From positions 186,001 to 250,000 of the forward strand of contig CAXXVE010000001.1 in assembly GCA_963676905.2 (NCBI GenBank): a DNA stretch of 64,000 nucleotides. The letters run 5' to 3'. This DNA is from Oceanispirochaeta sp963676905 (GTDB lineage: Bacteria > Spirochaetota > Spirochaetia > DSM-2461). The notes under the pieces are model-generated. The model searched no databases, was not told where the DNA came from, and saw nothing but the letters and a program-made list of their open reading frames with translations. Positions 1 through 8,230 of this stretch are shown here, piece after piece (within the stretch, counting starts at the first letter, position 1; each line of letters begins with the position of its first letter). The position numbers were made by a program, and so were the translations under genes.

Positions 1-579
1 TACTTCGGGAACAGTTGTGGAGAGCTGAATATCATTTGAGTCATAGAACATGATCAGGTTGTTCAGTCCGAGGTTACCGGCAATGCGTCCGGCACCCTGA
101 GAGATCTCTTCCTGTACACCACCGTCAGAGATGTAGGCGTAGATCTTGTGGCTCATCCAGTCACCGAACTTGTCTGTCAGGAACTTTTCTGCAATGGCTG
201 CACCTACTGCGAATGTATGTCCCTGTCCGAGGGGACCGGATGTATTTTCAACACCTCTTGCAAAATCAACCTCGGGGTGTCCGGGAGTGGGAGATCCCCA
301 CTGTCTGAACTGAGAGAGTTCTTCCATGCTGTAGTGACCGTAGAAGGAAAGAATTGAGTAGAGCATGGGGCTCATGTGACCGGGATCAAGGAAGAACCGG
401 TCTCTGTTGATCCATTTACCGTCACCGGGGTCAAAATTCATAAACTCTGAAAAAAGGACATTCACGAAATCGGCTCCGCCCATGGCTCCGCCGGGATGTC
501 CTGACTTGGCTTTCTCAACCATGGCGGCCGAGAGGATACGGATGTTATCCGAACCCTTGTTGATAACTTCGTTACTCAC
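1..579 (-). CDS. tkt: Transketolase, N-terminal part (runs off the left edge)
   Basis: Transketolase moves two-carbon ketol units between sugar phosphates in the non-oxidative pentose phosphate pathway, using thiamine diphosphate. The 193 visible residues show the family's start: an RILSAAMVEKAKSGHPGG segment, then GHMSPMLYS, a PGHPE motif and GPLGQG. The reading frame begins at a GTG (577-579) preceded at five bases by AGAGGAAG, and no in-frame ATG gives a better start. The C-terminal two thirds, including the rest of the cofactor site, lie outside the window. It reads in the same direction as the ketose genes upstream, whose product fructose-6-phosphate is a transketolase substrate, so joint use is plausible but only inferred. 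The family call is very secure. Confidence 0.93.
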   Translation of the reverse strand, partial: MSNEVINKGSDNIRILSAAMVEKAKSGHPGGAMGGADFVNVLFSEFMNFDPGDGKWINRDRFFLDPGHMSPMLYSILSFYGHYSMEELSQFRQWGSPTPGHPEVDFARGVENTSGPLGQGHTFAVGAAIAEKFLTDKFGDWMSHKIYAYISDGGVQEEISQGAGRIAGNLGLNNLIMFYDSNDIQLSTTVPEV

Positions 580-645
580 TTGACTTCCTCTTTGTTATTG
601 ACGCTTCACAAACACTTTACGGGTTATCTGAAGTTCGCCATTAAA

Positions 646-651
646 ATTATA
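646..651 (-). promoter_or_regulatory. Possible -10 box for the transketolase gene
   Basis: A perfect TATAAT on the minus strand lies about 65 bases upstream of the GTG start, in the gap after the HAD gene. No convincing -35 box sits 16-18 bases further upstream, so the promoter may be weak, activator-dependent or spurious. Confidence 0.3.
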
Positions 652-682
652 CCCATTCAATATAAGCAGAATATTCGAAATA

Positions 683-1330
683 CTACCATTTAACAGCTTC
701 TTCGGGAAGCTCGCCCAGATTGGGGGCAATCCAGTCGGCTTCAGCGAGTTCTTCGGCACTGAAACTGGAGGTCAGACCCAGGCAGCATGCCCCTGCCGCT
801 TTGGCAGCCTGAACACCGTTGACCGCGTCTTCCACTACAAGACAGTCCTCTATGGGAACACCGATCTGACGGGCCGCTTCCAGGTATATGTCGGGAAAAG
901 GTTTTTTCCTCTCCACATCCAGACCGTTGACGCAGGCATCAAAGTGGTCCAGAGAGAGGCCGATCTCGTTCATGGTATAGACCATCTTGGCATGATCGGC
1001 GCTGGTGGCCAGGGCGCACTTCCAGCCGTTTTTATGACAGGACTTTACAAAGGCCGCCGCACCGGGAAGCTCCTTGAGACGCCCTTTGATGATTTCACCG
1101 TAGATATCATAGGTCCGGCCTTTGGCCTCATCGATGCTGCCGAGTTCAAACCCGTACTTCTCGGCGACTCCGCCTATATAGCGGTTCTCACCGGCACCCA
1201 CAAAGGGAAGAAAATCTTCGGCTTTTACCTGAAGACCTCTCTCTTCAAACATCTTCATGGCGGCTTCGCAGATAAACTCTTCCGAATCCGCCAGAACTCC
1301 GTCCATATCAAATAAAACTGCTTTCAGCAT
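683..1330 (-). CDS. HAD-superfamily sugar phosphatase / beta-phosphoglucomutase-like hydrolase
   Basis: This 215-residue protein belongs to HAD subfamily IA, cytosolic enzymes that remove or shift phosphate on small sugars. Motif I is FDMDGVLADS with nucleophile Asp8 and acid Asp10; motif II is the ALATSAD segment near residue 107; motif III is the lysine in ERKKPFPD; motif IV is the VVEDAVNGVQAA segment, typical of the beta-phosphoglucomutase/2-deoxyglucose-phosphatase group. AAGGA precedes the ATG. It is the fourth gene of a minus-strand series (SDR, reductase, FGGY kinase, HAD), so its substrate is probably a sugar phosphate from that pathway. Sequence alone does not separate a phosphatase from a mutase. 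Confidence 0.85.
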   Translation of the reverse strand: MLKAVLFDMDGVLADSEEFICEAAMKMFEERGLQVKAEDFLPFVGAGENRYIGGVAEKYGFELGSIDEAKGRTYDIYGEIIKGRLKELPGAAAFVKSCHKNGWKCALATSADHAKMVYTMNEIGLSLDHFDACVNGLDVERKKPFPDIYLEAARQIGVPIEDCLVVEDAVNGVQAAKAAGACCLGLTSSFSAEELAEADWIAPNLGELPEEAVKW

Positions 1331-1357
1331 AATCGTCCTTTAGTAATAATTTCCGGT

Positions 1358-2791
1358 TCAGTTTACAGGTTTGGGCTCGTATCTGGCAATATCCTGAGTT
1401 TTTCTCAGAAGATCCCGTCCCTCCTGAATACTCTGTATCTCTCCGGAGGCCAGAATCTGGATCATAATGTTACCCAGTGCTGTGGCCTCTCCGGGCCCTG
1501 CCAGTACGGTACGTCCGGAGATCTCGGCGGTGAGCTGACAGAGCAGCACGTCCCGGCATCCGCCGCCGACAATATAGAGCTCATCGTATTTTTTAGAGGT
1601 AATGTCCTCCAGGGCTTCAATGGTGGAGGCATAGGTCTCAGCCAGTCCCTGAAAGATTCCCCTTACAAACTCACCCAGAGTTTCAGGTGCCTTCCAGCCG
1701 TTTTTCACACAGTATTTGGCAATGCGCTCGGGCATGGGGTCATCGATGGAGGAGGGAGCAAAAAAGCTCTGGTCATTGGGATTCAGATGCCACTCGACAG
1801 GGCCGTTGGCCCGGGCCATGTCCGAGAGTTCATCCCAGCTGTACTTTTTGATGTTCTCGTCCCAGTAACGTTTGGATTCCTGGAGAATCCACATGCCCAT
1901 AATGTTTTTCAGAAGCCTTGTGGTTCCTGTCACGGTTCCTTCATTGGTCAGGTCATAACCGAAGGTCTTGTCGTTGATTACAGGTTCCTCTGACTCAACC
2001 CCCAGCAGAGACCATGTCCCGGAACTGAGAAAGAGGTTTTCCTTTCCCGCTTCCACAGGTACAGCGGCCACAGCCGAAGCTGTATCGTGAGCGCCTACGG
2101 CAACAACCTGGATAGACTCGGATGCATTCAGCTCATCGGCGATATGGGGAGCCAGAGTTCCCACGACAGATCCCGAAGGAACAATCTCTTCAAAGATGTC
2201 CGAGGGCAGGCCGAGGCGGCCCATCAGTTCAGTATCCCACTGCCCTGTATGGGGATTCATCAGCTGTGTGGTGGAAGCATGGGTAAACTCATTCCTCATG
2301 ACACCTGTCAGCCAGTAATTCAGAAGGTCGGGAACCGAGAGGTAGTGCTTTGCCGCCGCCATTACCTCGGGGGAGTCCCGTTTCATGGCCCAGAGCTGAT
2401 AGAGTGTGTTGAACTGGGCAAACTGAATTCCCGTTCTGTCATAGACCTCTTTCTTGGGAACAATTTTGAAAACCTCTTCCATGGCGGAGTCGGTTCTGCT
2501 GTCGCGGTACATATAGGGGTTTCCTATAAGATTGCCGTTCTTGTCCAGCAGGCCGTAGTCCACACCCCATGTATCGATGCCGATGCTGACGATATCTTCG
2601 GGATAGAGCTTAACAGCCTCTTTGATCCCCTTTTTGATTTCATTGAAGATTGCAAGAATATCCCAGAAGACGGAGTCTCCCAGACGGATGTTCCATGTGG
2701 GGAAGCGGTTGGTGACTTCAAACCCCTCAAGGTTTCCTACGATAACACGTCCGTTGGACGCTCCCAGATCCACAGCAATATATTTTTTCAT
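1358..2791 (-). CDS. rhaB: FGGY-family carbohydrate kinase, rhamnulokinase (RhaB) type
   Basis: ATP-dependent kinase that phosphorylates the C1 hydroxyl of a ketose, in the type case L-rhamnulose. The 477 residues have normal RhaB length. The N-terminal phosphate-binding loop is VDLGASNGR (residues 7-15), GIDTWGVDYG follows at 71-80, the catalytic base is Asp236 in GAHDTASA, and the second ATP site begins at the SSGTWSLLG segment near 256. It lies downstream of sorbose-phosphate reductase and SDR genes rather than beside rhamnose isomerase or aldolase. Its true substrate could therefore be another ketose such as L-sorbose, although a rhamnose importer and mutarotase are present at 49.6-54.7 kb. 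An intrinsic terminator separates it from the gene upstream. Confidence 0.85.
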   Translation of the reverse strand: MKKYIAVDLGASNGRVIVGNLEGFEVTNRFPTWNIRLGDSVFWDILAIFNEIKKGIKEAVKLYPEDIVSIGIDTWGVDYGLLDKNGNLIGNPYMYRDSRTDSAMEEVFKIVPKKEVYDRTGIQFAQFNTLYQLWAMKRDSPEVMAAAKHYLSVPDLLNYWLTGVMRNEFTHASTTQLMNPHTGQWDTELMGRLGLPSDIFEEIVPSGSVVGTLAPHIADELNASESIQVVAVGAHDTASAVAAVPVEAGKENLFLSSGTWSLLGVESEEPVINDKTFGYDLTNEGTVTGTTRLLKNIMGMWILQESKRYWDENIKKYSWDELSDMARANGPVEWHLNPNDQSFFAPSSIDDPMPERIAKYCVKNGWKAPETLGEFVRGIFQGLAETYASTIEALEDITSKKYDELYIVGGGCRDVLLCQLTAEISGRTVLAGPGEATALGNIMIQILASGEIQSIQEGRDLLRKTQDIARYEPKPVN

Positions 2792-2860
2792 AGATGTCCC
2801 TCTTTTTTATACCCTCCGCTCCGGCTGGCGGCTTCGGGTTGATTTTCAGCTTCCGGGGTA

Positions 2861-2900
2861 ATTGTAAAACCGGCTCCGCCTTTAATTAAAACGGAGCCGG
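2861..2900 (-). terminator. Intrinsic terminator between the reductase and kinase genes
   Basis: A perfect nine-base-pair stem (CCGGCTCCG at 2870-2878 with CGGAGCCGG at 2892-2900) sits 22 bases after the stop of the reductase gene. On the minus strand it is followed by TTTTACAATT. The short T tract suggests partial termination, reducing kinase and HAD expression relative to the first two genes. Confidence 0.55.
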
Positions 2901-2921
2901 GAATCAGTGTACCATCAATAA

Positions 2922-4184
2922 TCAGATGGCAGGTGCATTTGCAAGGAGATATTTTTCAGCTTCCACGTTCCAAAGGCCGTTGTGCTTTTTCACAAGCTTG
3001 TCCAGTTCCGCAAAGAAGACATCGGATTTCCCGAGTTCTTCAAAGTCGGCAATGGCAGTCAGGTCCATTTTCTTGTGGTTATAGATCAGTTTTTTTCCTC
3101 CGGGAATCTTGGGGAGGTTCAGTGTAGTTTCCACAACGGCATCCAGACCGCCGACATGGGTGATCATGGCAGAGGGATTAAGACGTCCGTCGCCCATCAT
3201 CTCCAGAGACTCTTTCATATCGTCTGTGTTTCCCCCGCTTGTTCCCACGATGTGGTGGAAGGCGTAGTGAACATTGTAGAAGTTCATTTCCGCTTTGAAT
3301 TCTGTGTCCGAGGGGCCTGCAAAGAAGTTGAGACAACCGTCTTTTGTAAGGATCTTGTCACCCTGTTCAATGAGGGGGCGGACAGGAGCCATAACAAGGA
3401 CGTCATCGTATCCGGCGCCTCCGGTCTCATCCATAAGGGCTGCGATGGGATCAGCTGTGTCCTTTGTATTCAGGTAAACCAGTTTTACACCGTTTTTGGC
3501 GGCTTCTTCTACGGTATAGATGGAAGCGGCCCGTTTCAGTCTGGCATCATCGATGTCGGTGACAACAAGAAGTCCGGGTTTTACGGGAGCGTGGATAGCG
3601 TAGTCGATGGCTCCCAGTCCCATGGGGCCTACACCGGCAAGGATTGCAAGATTTCCACCCTTGCGGATTCCCATATCATGGATATAGGTTCCCTGGGGGA
3701 TGTGGTACATGGCGTGGTAGGTTCCGACAATACAGGATACAGGCTCGGAAAGGGAACCCATGAAATAGGCCTCTCCCTCGTAGGGAAGAAGACATCCCAT
3801 CTCCATTACTTCATTGGGAATAACAATATTTGTAGCGTCACCACCGATGTAGTGGAAGGAGTATCCGGGAGCGTCCAGAGAGCCCTTGTAGTTGAGTGCG
3901 GGCTGGATGGAGAACTTCTGTCCGGCCTTGAACTGTCCGGCCCATTTGGAACCGACTTCAAGGATCTCTCCGCAGAACTCGTGTCCGATGATAATGGGAT
4001 TCTCGGCAACATCGTCGGGAACTCTCTTGTGATCCGCTCCCTGGCTGGATGCCTTGTAGGAGGACATGCAGATACTGTCTGAAATAACTGTGGCGAGGAT
4101 TTCGTCATCACCGATTGCGGGAAGCTCGAACTCTTCCAGTCTGAGATCGCTTTTACCATATAATCTAACGGCTTTGGTTTTCAT
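2922..4184 (-). CDS. Zinc-type medium-chain dehydrogenase, L-sorbose-1-phosphate reductase-like
   Basis: This 420-residue medium-chain alcohol dehydrogenase resembles SorE, which reduces L-sorbose-1-phosphate to D-glucitol-6-phosphate. Candidate zinc ligands are Cys39 and the GHE motif His68-Glu69. The nucleotide-binding glycine run is GVGPMGLGAIDYAIH near 188-202. The four-cysteine structural zinc loop of ordinary alcohol dehydrogenases is absent, as in the SorE group. AAGGAG lies five bases before the ATG. The gene sits 72 bases downstream of an SDR resembling sorbitol-6-phosphate dehydrogenase and upstream of a ketose kinase, which fits a kinase-reductase-dehydrogenase route. The family is clear; the exact substrate is inferred from similarity and neighbours. 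Confidence 0.8.
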   Translation of the reverse strand: MKTKAVRLYGKSDLRLEEFELPAIGDDEILATVISDSICMSSYKASSQGADHKRVPDDVAENPIIIGHEFCGEILEVGSKWAGQFKAGQKFSIQPALNYKGSLDAPGYSFHYIGGDATNIVIPNEVMEMGCLLPYEGEAYFMGSLSEPVSCIVGTYHAMYHIPQGTYIHDMGIRKGGNLAILAGVGPMGLGAIDYAIHAPVKPGLLVVTDIDDARLKRAASIYTVEEAAKNGVKLVYLNTKDTADPIAALMDETGGAGYDDVLVMAPVRPLIEQGDKILTKDGCLNFFAGPSDTEFKAEMNFYNVHYAFHHIVGTSGGNTDDMKESLEMMGDGRLNPSAMITHVGGLDAVVETTLNLPKIPGGKKLIYNHKKMDLTAIADFEELGKSDVFFAELDKLVKKHNGLWNVEAEKYLLANAPAI

Positions 4185-4256
4185 AAAAACTCCTTGTTTG
4201 TACTGTCCGCCGTACCCTCTCCCGGGATTCCGGCGGTATTAAAAGGGAATCAGAAT

Positions 4257-5381
4257 CTAGTTCAGCATCACCTGACCGCCGGTTACAGGGATTGCCTGTC
4301 CGGTCTCATACTTCTGATCAACGATATAGTAGATGGCCTTAACCACATCTCCTGTTTCACATCCCCTCTTCATGGGGACCTTGTCCTCGTAAAATTTTCT
4401 TACATCGGCGATGGTCTTTGCACCGGGAACCTTTCCTGTATTCAGGTACTGAACAAACAGGCCTCTGTCGGGATCCGACCAGAGGGGGCCGTCCAGGAAG
4501 TTTCCGGGACAGATGGAGTTGACCTTAATATTGTCGGTTACAAGCTCCAGGGCGAAGCTCTGAGTGAGTCCGATGCTTCCGAATTTGGCTCCGGCGTAGG
4601 CGCCGTTTTTATTTGACCCTTCCAGACCGGACTTGGAACTGATTCCGATAATGTCACTGAAATACTTTCCTGTGGGGGCGTTCTGAACAGCCATAAGGCG
4701 TGATGCGAACTTGGTGCAGATGAAAAAACCTGTGTAGTCAACGTCTGTAACAAACTGAAAATCTTTCAGGGTCATTTCCTTGACGCTTCCGGCCTTGAGG
4801 ACTCCCGCATTGCTGACAAAGATGTCCACACCCCCGGTAGTCCGGGCAACAGCGTCGATCATGGCCTCTACAGAAGCCTCATCGGTTACATTAACCTGAA
4901 GGGCAAAGGCTCTGGTGGAACCCAGTTCCCCATTCAAAGAGGATGCAAGAGCTTCAGCACCGGCAACATTCATATCGGCAATATAGACATAGGCGCCGGC
5001 GGCAGCCAGTTGCCTGACCATCCCCTCGCCGAATCCCTGAGCTCCCCCTGTTACAAGGGCGACCTTGTCGCAAACAGCGGGAACAGCGGCAGCGCCGGTG
5101 AAGCCTGATTCATCAGAAGACTTTCCGGCAGCCAGGGCCTGAACTCCGTCCCAGGAGGAAGCCAGAATAAAACATCCGCCCTCACTTAAAGCAACAACAC
5201 TCTGTCCCTTCCACTCTTTCTTGATCAAATCAACGATCCCGGCTTCATCTTCGGGAAGAGCCGGCAGTTTTAGTGCATCAGCGGCATCGGGAGCCTCAGA
5301 AAAGTACGAAAGGATCTTCCCCTTCTCACCATCAAAGCTGAGTCCCCGAATACAGGCGGCAGCGGTACTGATTTTATCCAC
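4257..5381 (-). CDS. Short-chain dehydrogenase, sorbitol-6-phosphate 2-dehydrogenase-like, with N-terminal extension
   Basis: NAD(P)-dependent oxidoreductase, probably oxidising a hexitol phosphate to fructose-6-phosphate. The SDR core starts near residue 105: TGGAQGFGEG at 111-120, SNAG with Asn191, and the catalytic triad Ser249, Tyr262, Lys266 (YAGAK). The first 100 or so residues are not part of a normal SDR. They contain a SVVALSEGGCFILASS stretch resembling the linker between aldolase and SDR halves of bifunctional aldolase/SDR proteins, so the extension may be a remnant or a partner-binding region. Translation starts at GTG (5379-5381) after TAGGAGA. It is first in its operon, behind a strong promoter and two TGTACA operators. 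Confidence 0.8.
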   Translation of the reverse strand: MDKISTAAACIRGLSFDGEKGKILSYFSEAPDAADALKLPALPEDEAGIVDLIKKEWKGQSVVALSEGGCFILASSWDGVQALAAGKSSDESGFTGAAAVPAVCDKVALVTGGAQGFGEGMVRQLAAAGAYVYIADMNVAGAEALASSLNGELGSTRAFALQVNVTDEASVEAMIDAVARTTGGVDIFVSNAGVLKAGSVKEMTLKDFQFVTDVDYTGFFICTKFASRLMAVQNAPTGKYFSDIIGISSKSGLEGSNKNGAYAGAKFGSIGLTQSFALELVTDNIKVNSICPGNFLDGPLWSDPDRGLFVQYLNTGKVPGAKTIADVRKFYEDKVPMKRGCETGDVVKAIYYIVDQKYETGQAIPVTGGQVMLN

Positions 5382-5404
5382 AACTATCTCCTATAAATGA
5401 AAGA

Positions 5405-5432
5405 AATGTACAATTTCAAGCTGTACAGCTTT
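5405..5432. promoter_or_regulatory. Paired TGTACA-centred operators in the leader of the ketose operon
   Basis: Two TGTACA cores lie 15 bases apart at 5408-5413 and 5423-5428. The second is the centre of a perfect 14-bp palindrome, AAGCTGTACAGCTT (5419-5432); the first is in the near-palindrome GAAATGTACAATTTC (5405-5419). Both fall between the predicted transcription start and the GTG start of the SDR gene, the expected place for a repressor. Confidence 0.55.
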
Positions 5433-5467
5433 CTTTTTTCTATCTATTAGCTTTCGTAACACCTTCG

Positions 5468-5496
5468 ATTATATTTCACAACTCTTATTAAATCAA
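5468..5496 (-). promoter_or_regulatory. Sigma-70 promoter of the ketose operon
   Basis: On the minus strand TTGATT (5496-5491) is separated by 17 bases from a perfect TATAAT (5473-5468). Transcription would start near 5461, giving a leader of about 80 bases that contains the two TGTACA operators. Confidence 0.65.
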
Positions 5497-5609
5497 TCGT
5501 GAATTGCTTCAATCTTTCACATCATCAGGGAAAATCAGGGGTAAAACTGCGAGATCAGGGGACGGCAGCCCTCTGAAGACGGGTGTGTAAGCTCTTTAAA
5601 AAGCTATTG

Positions 5610-5637
5610 TTGACATATGGACACTATCTGATAATAT
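5610..5637 (+). promoter_or_regulatory. Promoter of the acyl-CoA synthetase gene
   Basis: A perfect -35 TTGACA (5610-5615) is followed after 16 bases by TAATAT (5632-5637). Transcription from here would start near 5644, so the ATG at 5636, which lacks a ribosome binding site, is not in the message and the start at 5684 is preferred. The rest of the 5382-5683 gap holds the ketose operon promoter and operators; nothing else stands out. Confidence 0.6.
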
Positions 5638-5683
5638 GTCAATAAAGATTTCCTCATCCATTAACCAACCAAGGAGCCGGATC

Positions 5684-7609
5684 ATGAGAACCGTATTAAA
5701 TATGCTTGATGAAGCCGCCGTAACTTTCCGCAACGATCCCTATGTTGTTCAGAAAGAGGAGAACGGCTGGGAACCCAGAACATTTCACGAAGTGAACTGC
5801 GAGTCCGATCTTTTTGCCAGGGGGCTTATCTCCAGAGGAATGAAGAAGGACGACAAAGTTGCAATCCTGTCTGAGGGAAGACGGGACTGGGTGATTTCAG
5901 AGTTTGGAATTCTGAAGGCTCAATGCATATCTGTCCCCCTCTCTATCAAGCTGCTTGAAGAGGAGATTCCATTCCGGCTGAATCACTCGGAATCGGCAGC
6001 GGTTGTTGTATCTGAAAACTCCCTGGACAAGGTACTTGGGATTCTGGACCAGCTGGAGAAGGCTCCCCTTATCATCATTCTGGGTAATTTCACTGGCAAG
6101 GCCATGGAAAAGGCCGCAGCAGCGGGTCTCAAAGCCGGTAAAGATGCAGTCCTCTATGAAGACTTTATCGAAATCGGAAAAAACAGCGGAGAAGCCACCG
6201 CGGATGAACTGAAAGGAAGGGTTGCAGATGTAAAAGAGGATGATGTTGTGACCATCAGCTACACATCAGGCACAACGGGCAATCCCAAGGGCATCATGCT
6301 GACCCATCTGAACTACTACGCCAACAGCCGGGACGCTGTTGAACTCTTCTATATACCTAAACGGGAAAAGACCCTTATTGTCCTTCCCCTGGACCACTCA
6401 TTCGCCCATACAGTGGGGATCTATGTCGGTCTCCGCAGGGGACTAGCCCTTCACTTTGTGGATGCCCGCGGGGGAGGCATGACGATACTCAGAAACATTC
6501 CCGGTAACCTTGTGGAATCAAAACCCTATTTTCTCCTGACTGTTCCCGCCCTTTCGGGAAACTTTATGAAGAAGATTCAGTCGGGAGTAGCTGCCAAGGG
6601 AGGTTTTATCAACGGCATCTTCACCAGAGGAGTGGAAGCCGGTATTAAAATACACAGGGACGGGTTCCGCAAGGCATCTCTCCCCGTACGCCTCCGTTAC
6701 GGATTCAACTACTTTCTGGCCAGGAAGCTTGTTTTCCCGAAGGTCACAGGCATTTTCGGAGGAGACCTTGCCTTCTGCGTCGGCGGAGGAGCGCTGCTTG
6801 AAGTATCACAGCAGGAGTTCTTCAACGCCATAGGCGTCCCCATCTATCAGGGTTACGGCCTCACAGAGGCGGCTCCCATTATCTGCTCCAACACTCCCCC
6901 GCGGCACAAGTTCGGAACTTCGGGCAATGTCATGCCGTCAATCGAGTGCAGAATAATGAAAGACGAAGAGAACGAGGCGGCTCCCGGTGTTCCAGGTGAG
7001 CTTGTCATCAGGGGCGATAACGTCATGAAGGGGTATTTCAAGAACCCCGAGGCCAGCAGGGAAGTCCTGAAGGACGGATGGCTCTGGACCGGAGACCTGG
7101 GCTACTTTGACTCCGACGGATTCCTTGTAATTACAGGAAGGGCAAAAGCCCTTCTGATAGCCGCCGACGGTGAAAAGTACTCCCCCGAGACCATCGAAGA
7201 GGCCATAGTCAACAACTGCCCGTATATCAATCAGATCATGGCATACAACGAACAGAAAAAGTTCACCTCCGCCCTGATCACCCTGAACGAGGATGAGGTA
7301 AAAAAGCTTATTAAGTCCGGTAAGTTTTCATCTTCTTCTGAAATTCTTGAAGTTATAAAAGAATCATTTTATAGTTTTAAGAGCAGCTCATCCATCCCGG
7401 CCCAGTGGATACCGGGGACCTTTGCCATCATTGAAGAACCCTTCTCAGAGAAGGATCAGCTGATCAACTCAACCATGAAACTTGTTCGCTATAAAGTCAG
7501 AGACTTCTACATTGACAGAATCAACAGTATGTACGATGGTCAGGGCTCTGATATAATGAATGAGGACAATCTGAGGATCATAAGGAGTCTCTTTGATCTG
7601 ACAGATTAA
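5684..7609 (+). CDS. AMP-forming long-chain acyl-CoA synthetase (FadD-like)
   Basis: Adenylate-forming enzyme that activates a fatty acid with ATP and joins it to coenzyme A; cytosolic or membrane-associated. Motifs include the phosphate-binding loop YTSGTTGNPKG near residue 193, GYGLTEAAP near 391, WTGDLGY near 470 and TGRAKALLI about 20 residues later, where the catalytic arginine of the DxGRxK type appears as GRAK. The 641-residue length fits the long-chain group. The ATG at 5684 is chosen because AAGGAG stands seven bases before it, while an in-frame ATG at 5636 has no such site and overlaps the promoter. A YkgJ-type gene follows after nine bases and is probably cotranscribed. The natural acid is unknown. 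Confidence 0.88.
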   Translation: MRTVLNMLDEAAVTFRNDPYVVQKEENGWEPRTFHEVNCESDLFARGLISRGMKKDDKVAILSEGRRDWVISEFGILKAQCISVPLSIKLLEEEIPFRLNHSESAAVVVSENSLDKVLGILDQLEKAPLIIILGNFTGKAMEKAAAAGLKAGKDAVLYEDFIEIGKNSGEATADELKGRVADVKEDDVVTISYTSGTTGNPKGIMLTHLNYYANSRDAVELFYIPKREKTLIVLPLDHSFAHTVGIYVGLRRGLALHFVDARGGGMTILRNIPGNLVESKPYFLLTVPALSGNFMKKIQSGVAAKGGFINGIFTRGVEAGIKIHRDGFRKASLPVRLRYGFNYFLARKLVFPKVTGIFGGDLAFCVGGGALLEVSQQEFFNAIGVPIYQGYGLTEAAPIICSNTPPRHKFGTSGNVMPSIECRIMKDEENEAAPGVPGELVIRGDNVMKGYFKNPEASREVLKDGWLWTGDLGYFDSDGFLVITGRAKALLIAADGEKYSPETIEEAIVNNCPYINQIMAYNEQKKFTSALITLNEDEVKKLIKSGKFSSSSEILEVIKESFYSFKSSSSIPAQWIPGTFAIIEEPFSEKDQLINSTMKLVRYKVRDFYIDRINSMYDGQGSDIMNEDNLRIIRSLFDLTD

Positions 7610-7618
7610 GGAGGCCCT

Positions 7619-8185
7619 TTGGACGCAGAGAGTATAGTAGGCAGATACAGAGAGCTTTTACAGGAAGCAAGCGATGAAGCCGACAGGCTTAATGCCCTTT
7701 ACAGGGAGTTTATGGTCTGCCGGAAGGGCTGTTCCGAGTGCTGTACCGACATCTCTGTGCTGCCTATTGAGTGGTATGTACTGAAATCAGATATCGAATC
7801 CTCTATCCCGGAGCACCGGCCCGCAGCAAAACAGACGGAAGGGTGCTCTCTTCTTGTAAATGACAGCTGCAGCCTTTATATGAGCCGTCCATTGATATGC
7901 CGGACCCACGGCCTGCCCCTCCTCTACCTGATCGAAGACTACGACCTTGAAGGCCACAGGAAAAACGTAGAGGAACCGGAATGGCAGATAAGCTGGTGCG
8001 ATCTGAATTTCACCACTGTCACCGAGGAGAATATGGAAGATCTCTTTGAACCGGAGGATGTTCTTAATATGGAAGAGTGGAACACCCGGCTCAAGGCTCT
8101 GAACCAGGATTTTCTCGAATGCCCCGAAGGGCAGCCCTTCCGTGACCGGAAGCGTATGCCCATAGCCGATATCTTTTCCGGATAA
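7619..8185 (+). CDS. YkgJ-family cysteine cluster protein
   Basis: This 188-residue protein has the zinc- or iron-binding cysteine pattern of the YkgJ/UPF0153 family: Cys34, Cys38, Cys41 and Cys42 in CRKGCSECC, then EGCSLL, a further SCSLY and the PLICRTHG segment. Metal binding follows from the family; no reaction is established. The start is a TTG at 7619 preceded four bases away by AAGGAGG, and no ATG precedes the first cysteine motif at a reasonable distance. It lies nine bases after the acyl-CoA synthetase gene on the same strand, probably one operon, though a functional link is not evident. Confidence 0.85.
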   Translation: MDAESIVGRYRELLQEASDEADRLNALYREFMVCRKGCSECCTDISVLPIEWYVLKSDIESSIPEHRPAAKQTEGCSLLVNDSCSLYMSRPLICRTHGLPLLYLIEDYDLEGHRKNVEEPEWQISWCDLNFTTVTEENMEDLFEPEDVLNMEEWNTRLKALNQDFLECPEGQPFRDRKRMPIADIFSG

Positions 8186-8210
8186 AAAACCGCCCCGGTG
8201 CCGGGACGGT
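8183..8210 (-). terminator. Terminator of the PHP-domain gene
   Basis: A ten-base-pair stem with one mismatch (8189-8198 with 8201-8210) is followed on the minus strand by a run of six T. It lies just past the PHP gene and overlaps the last bases of the convergent YkgJ gene. Confidence 0.7.
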
Positions 8211-8230
8211 ATCACTCATTCTAAAATTGA

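Noticed and set aside
2087..4082. Long open frames on the plus strand opposite the kinase and reductase genes (up to 366 codons).
   Set aside because: They lie antisense to strongly conserved genes, lack ribosome binding sites and known motifs, and arise from the codon bias of the true genes.
5636..5683. An upstream ATG for the acyl-CoA synthetase gene.
   Set aside because: It overlaps the -10 box of the likely promoter and lacks a ribosome binding site, whereas 5684 has AAGGAG.
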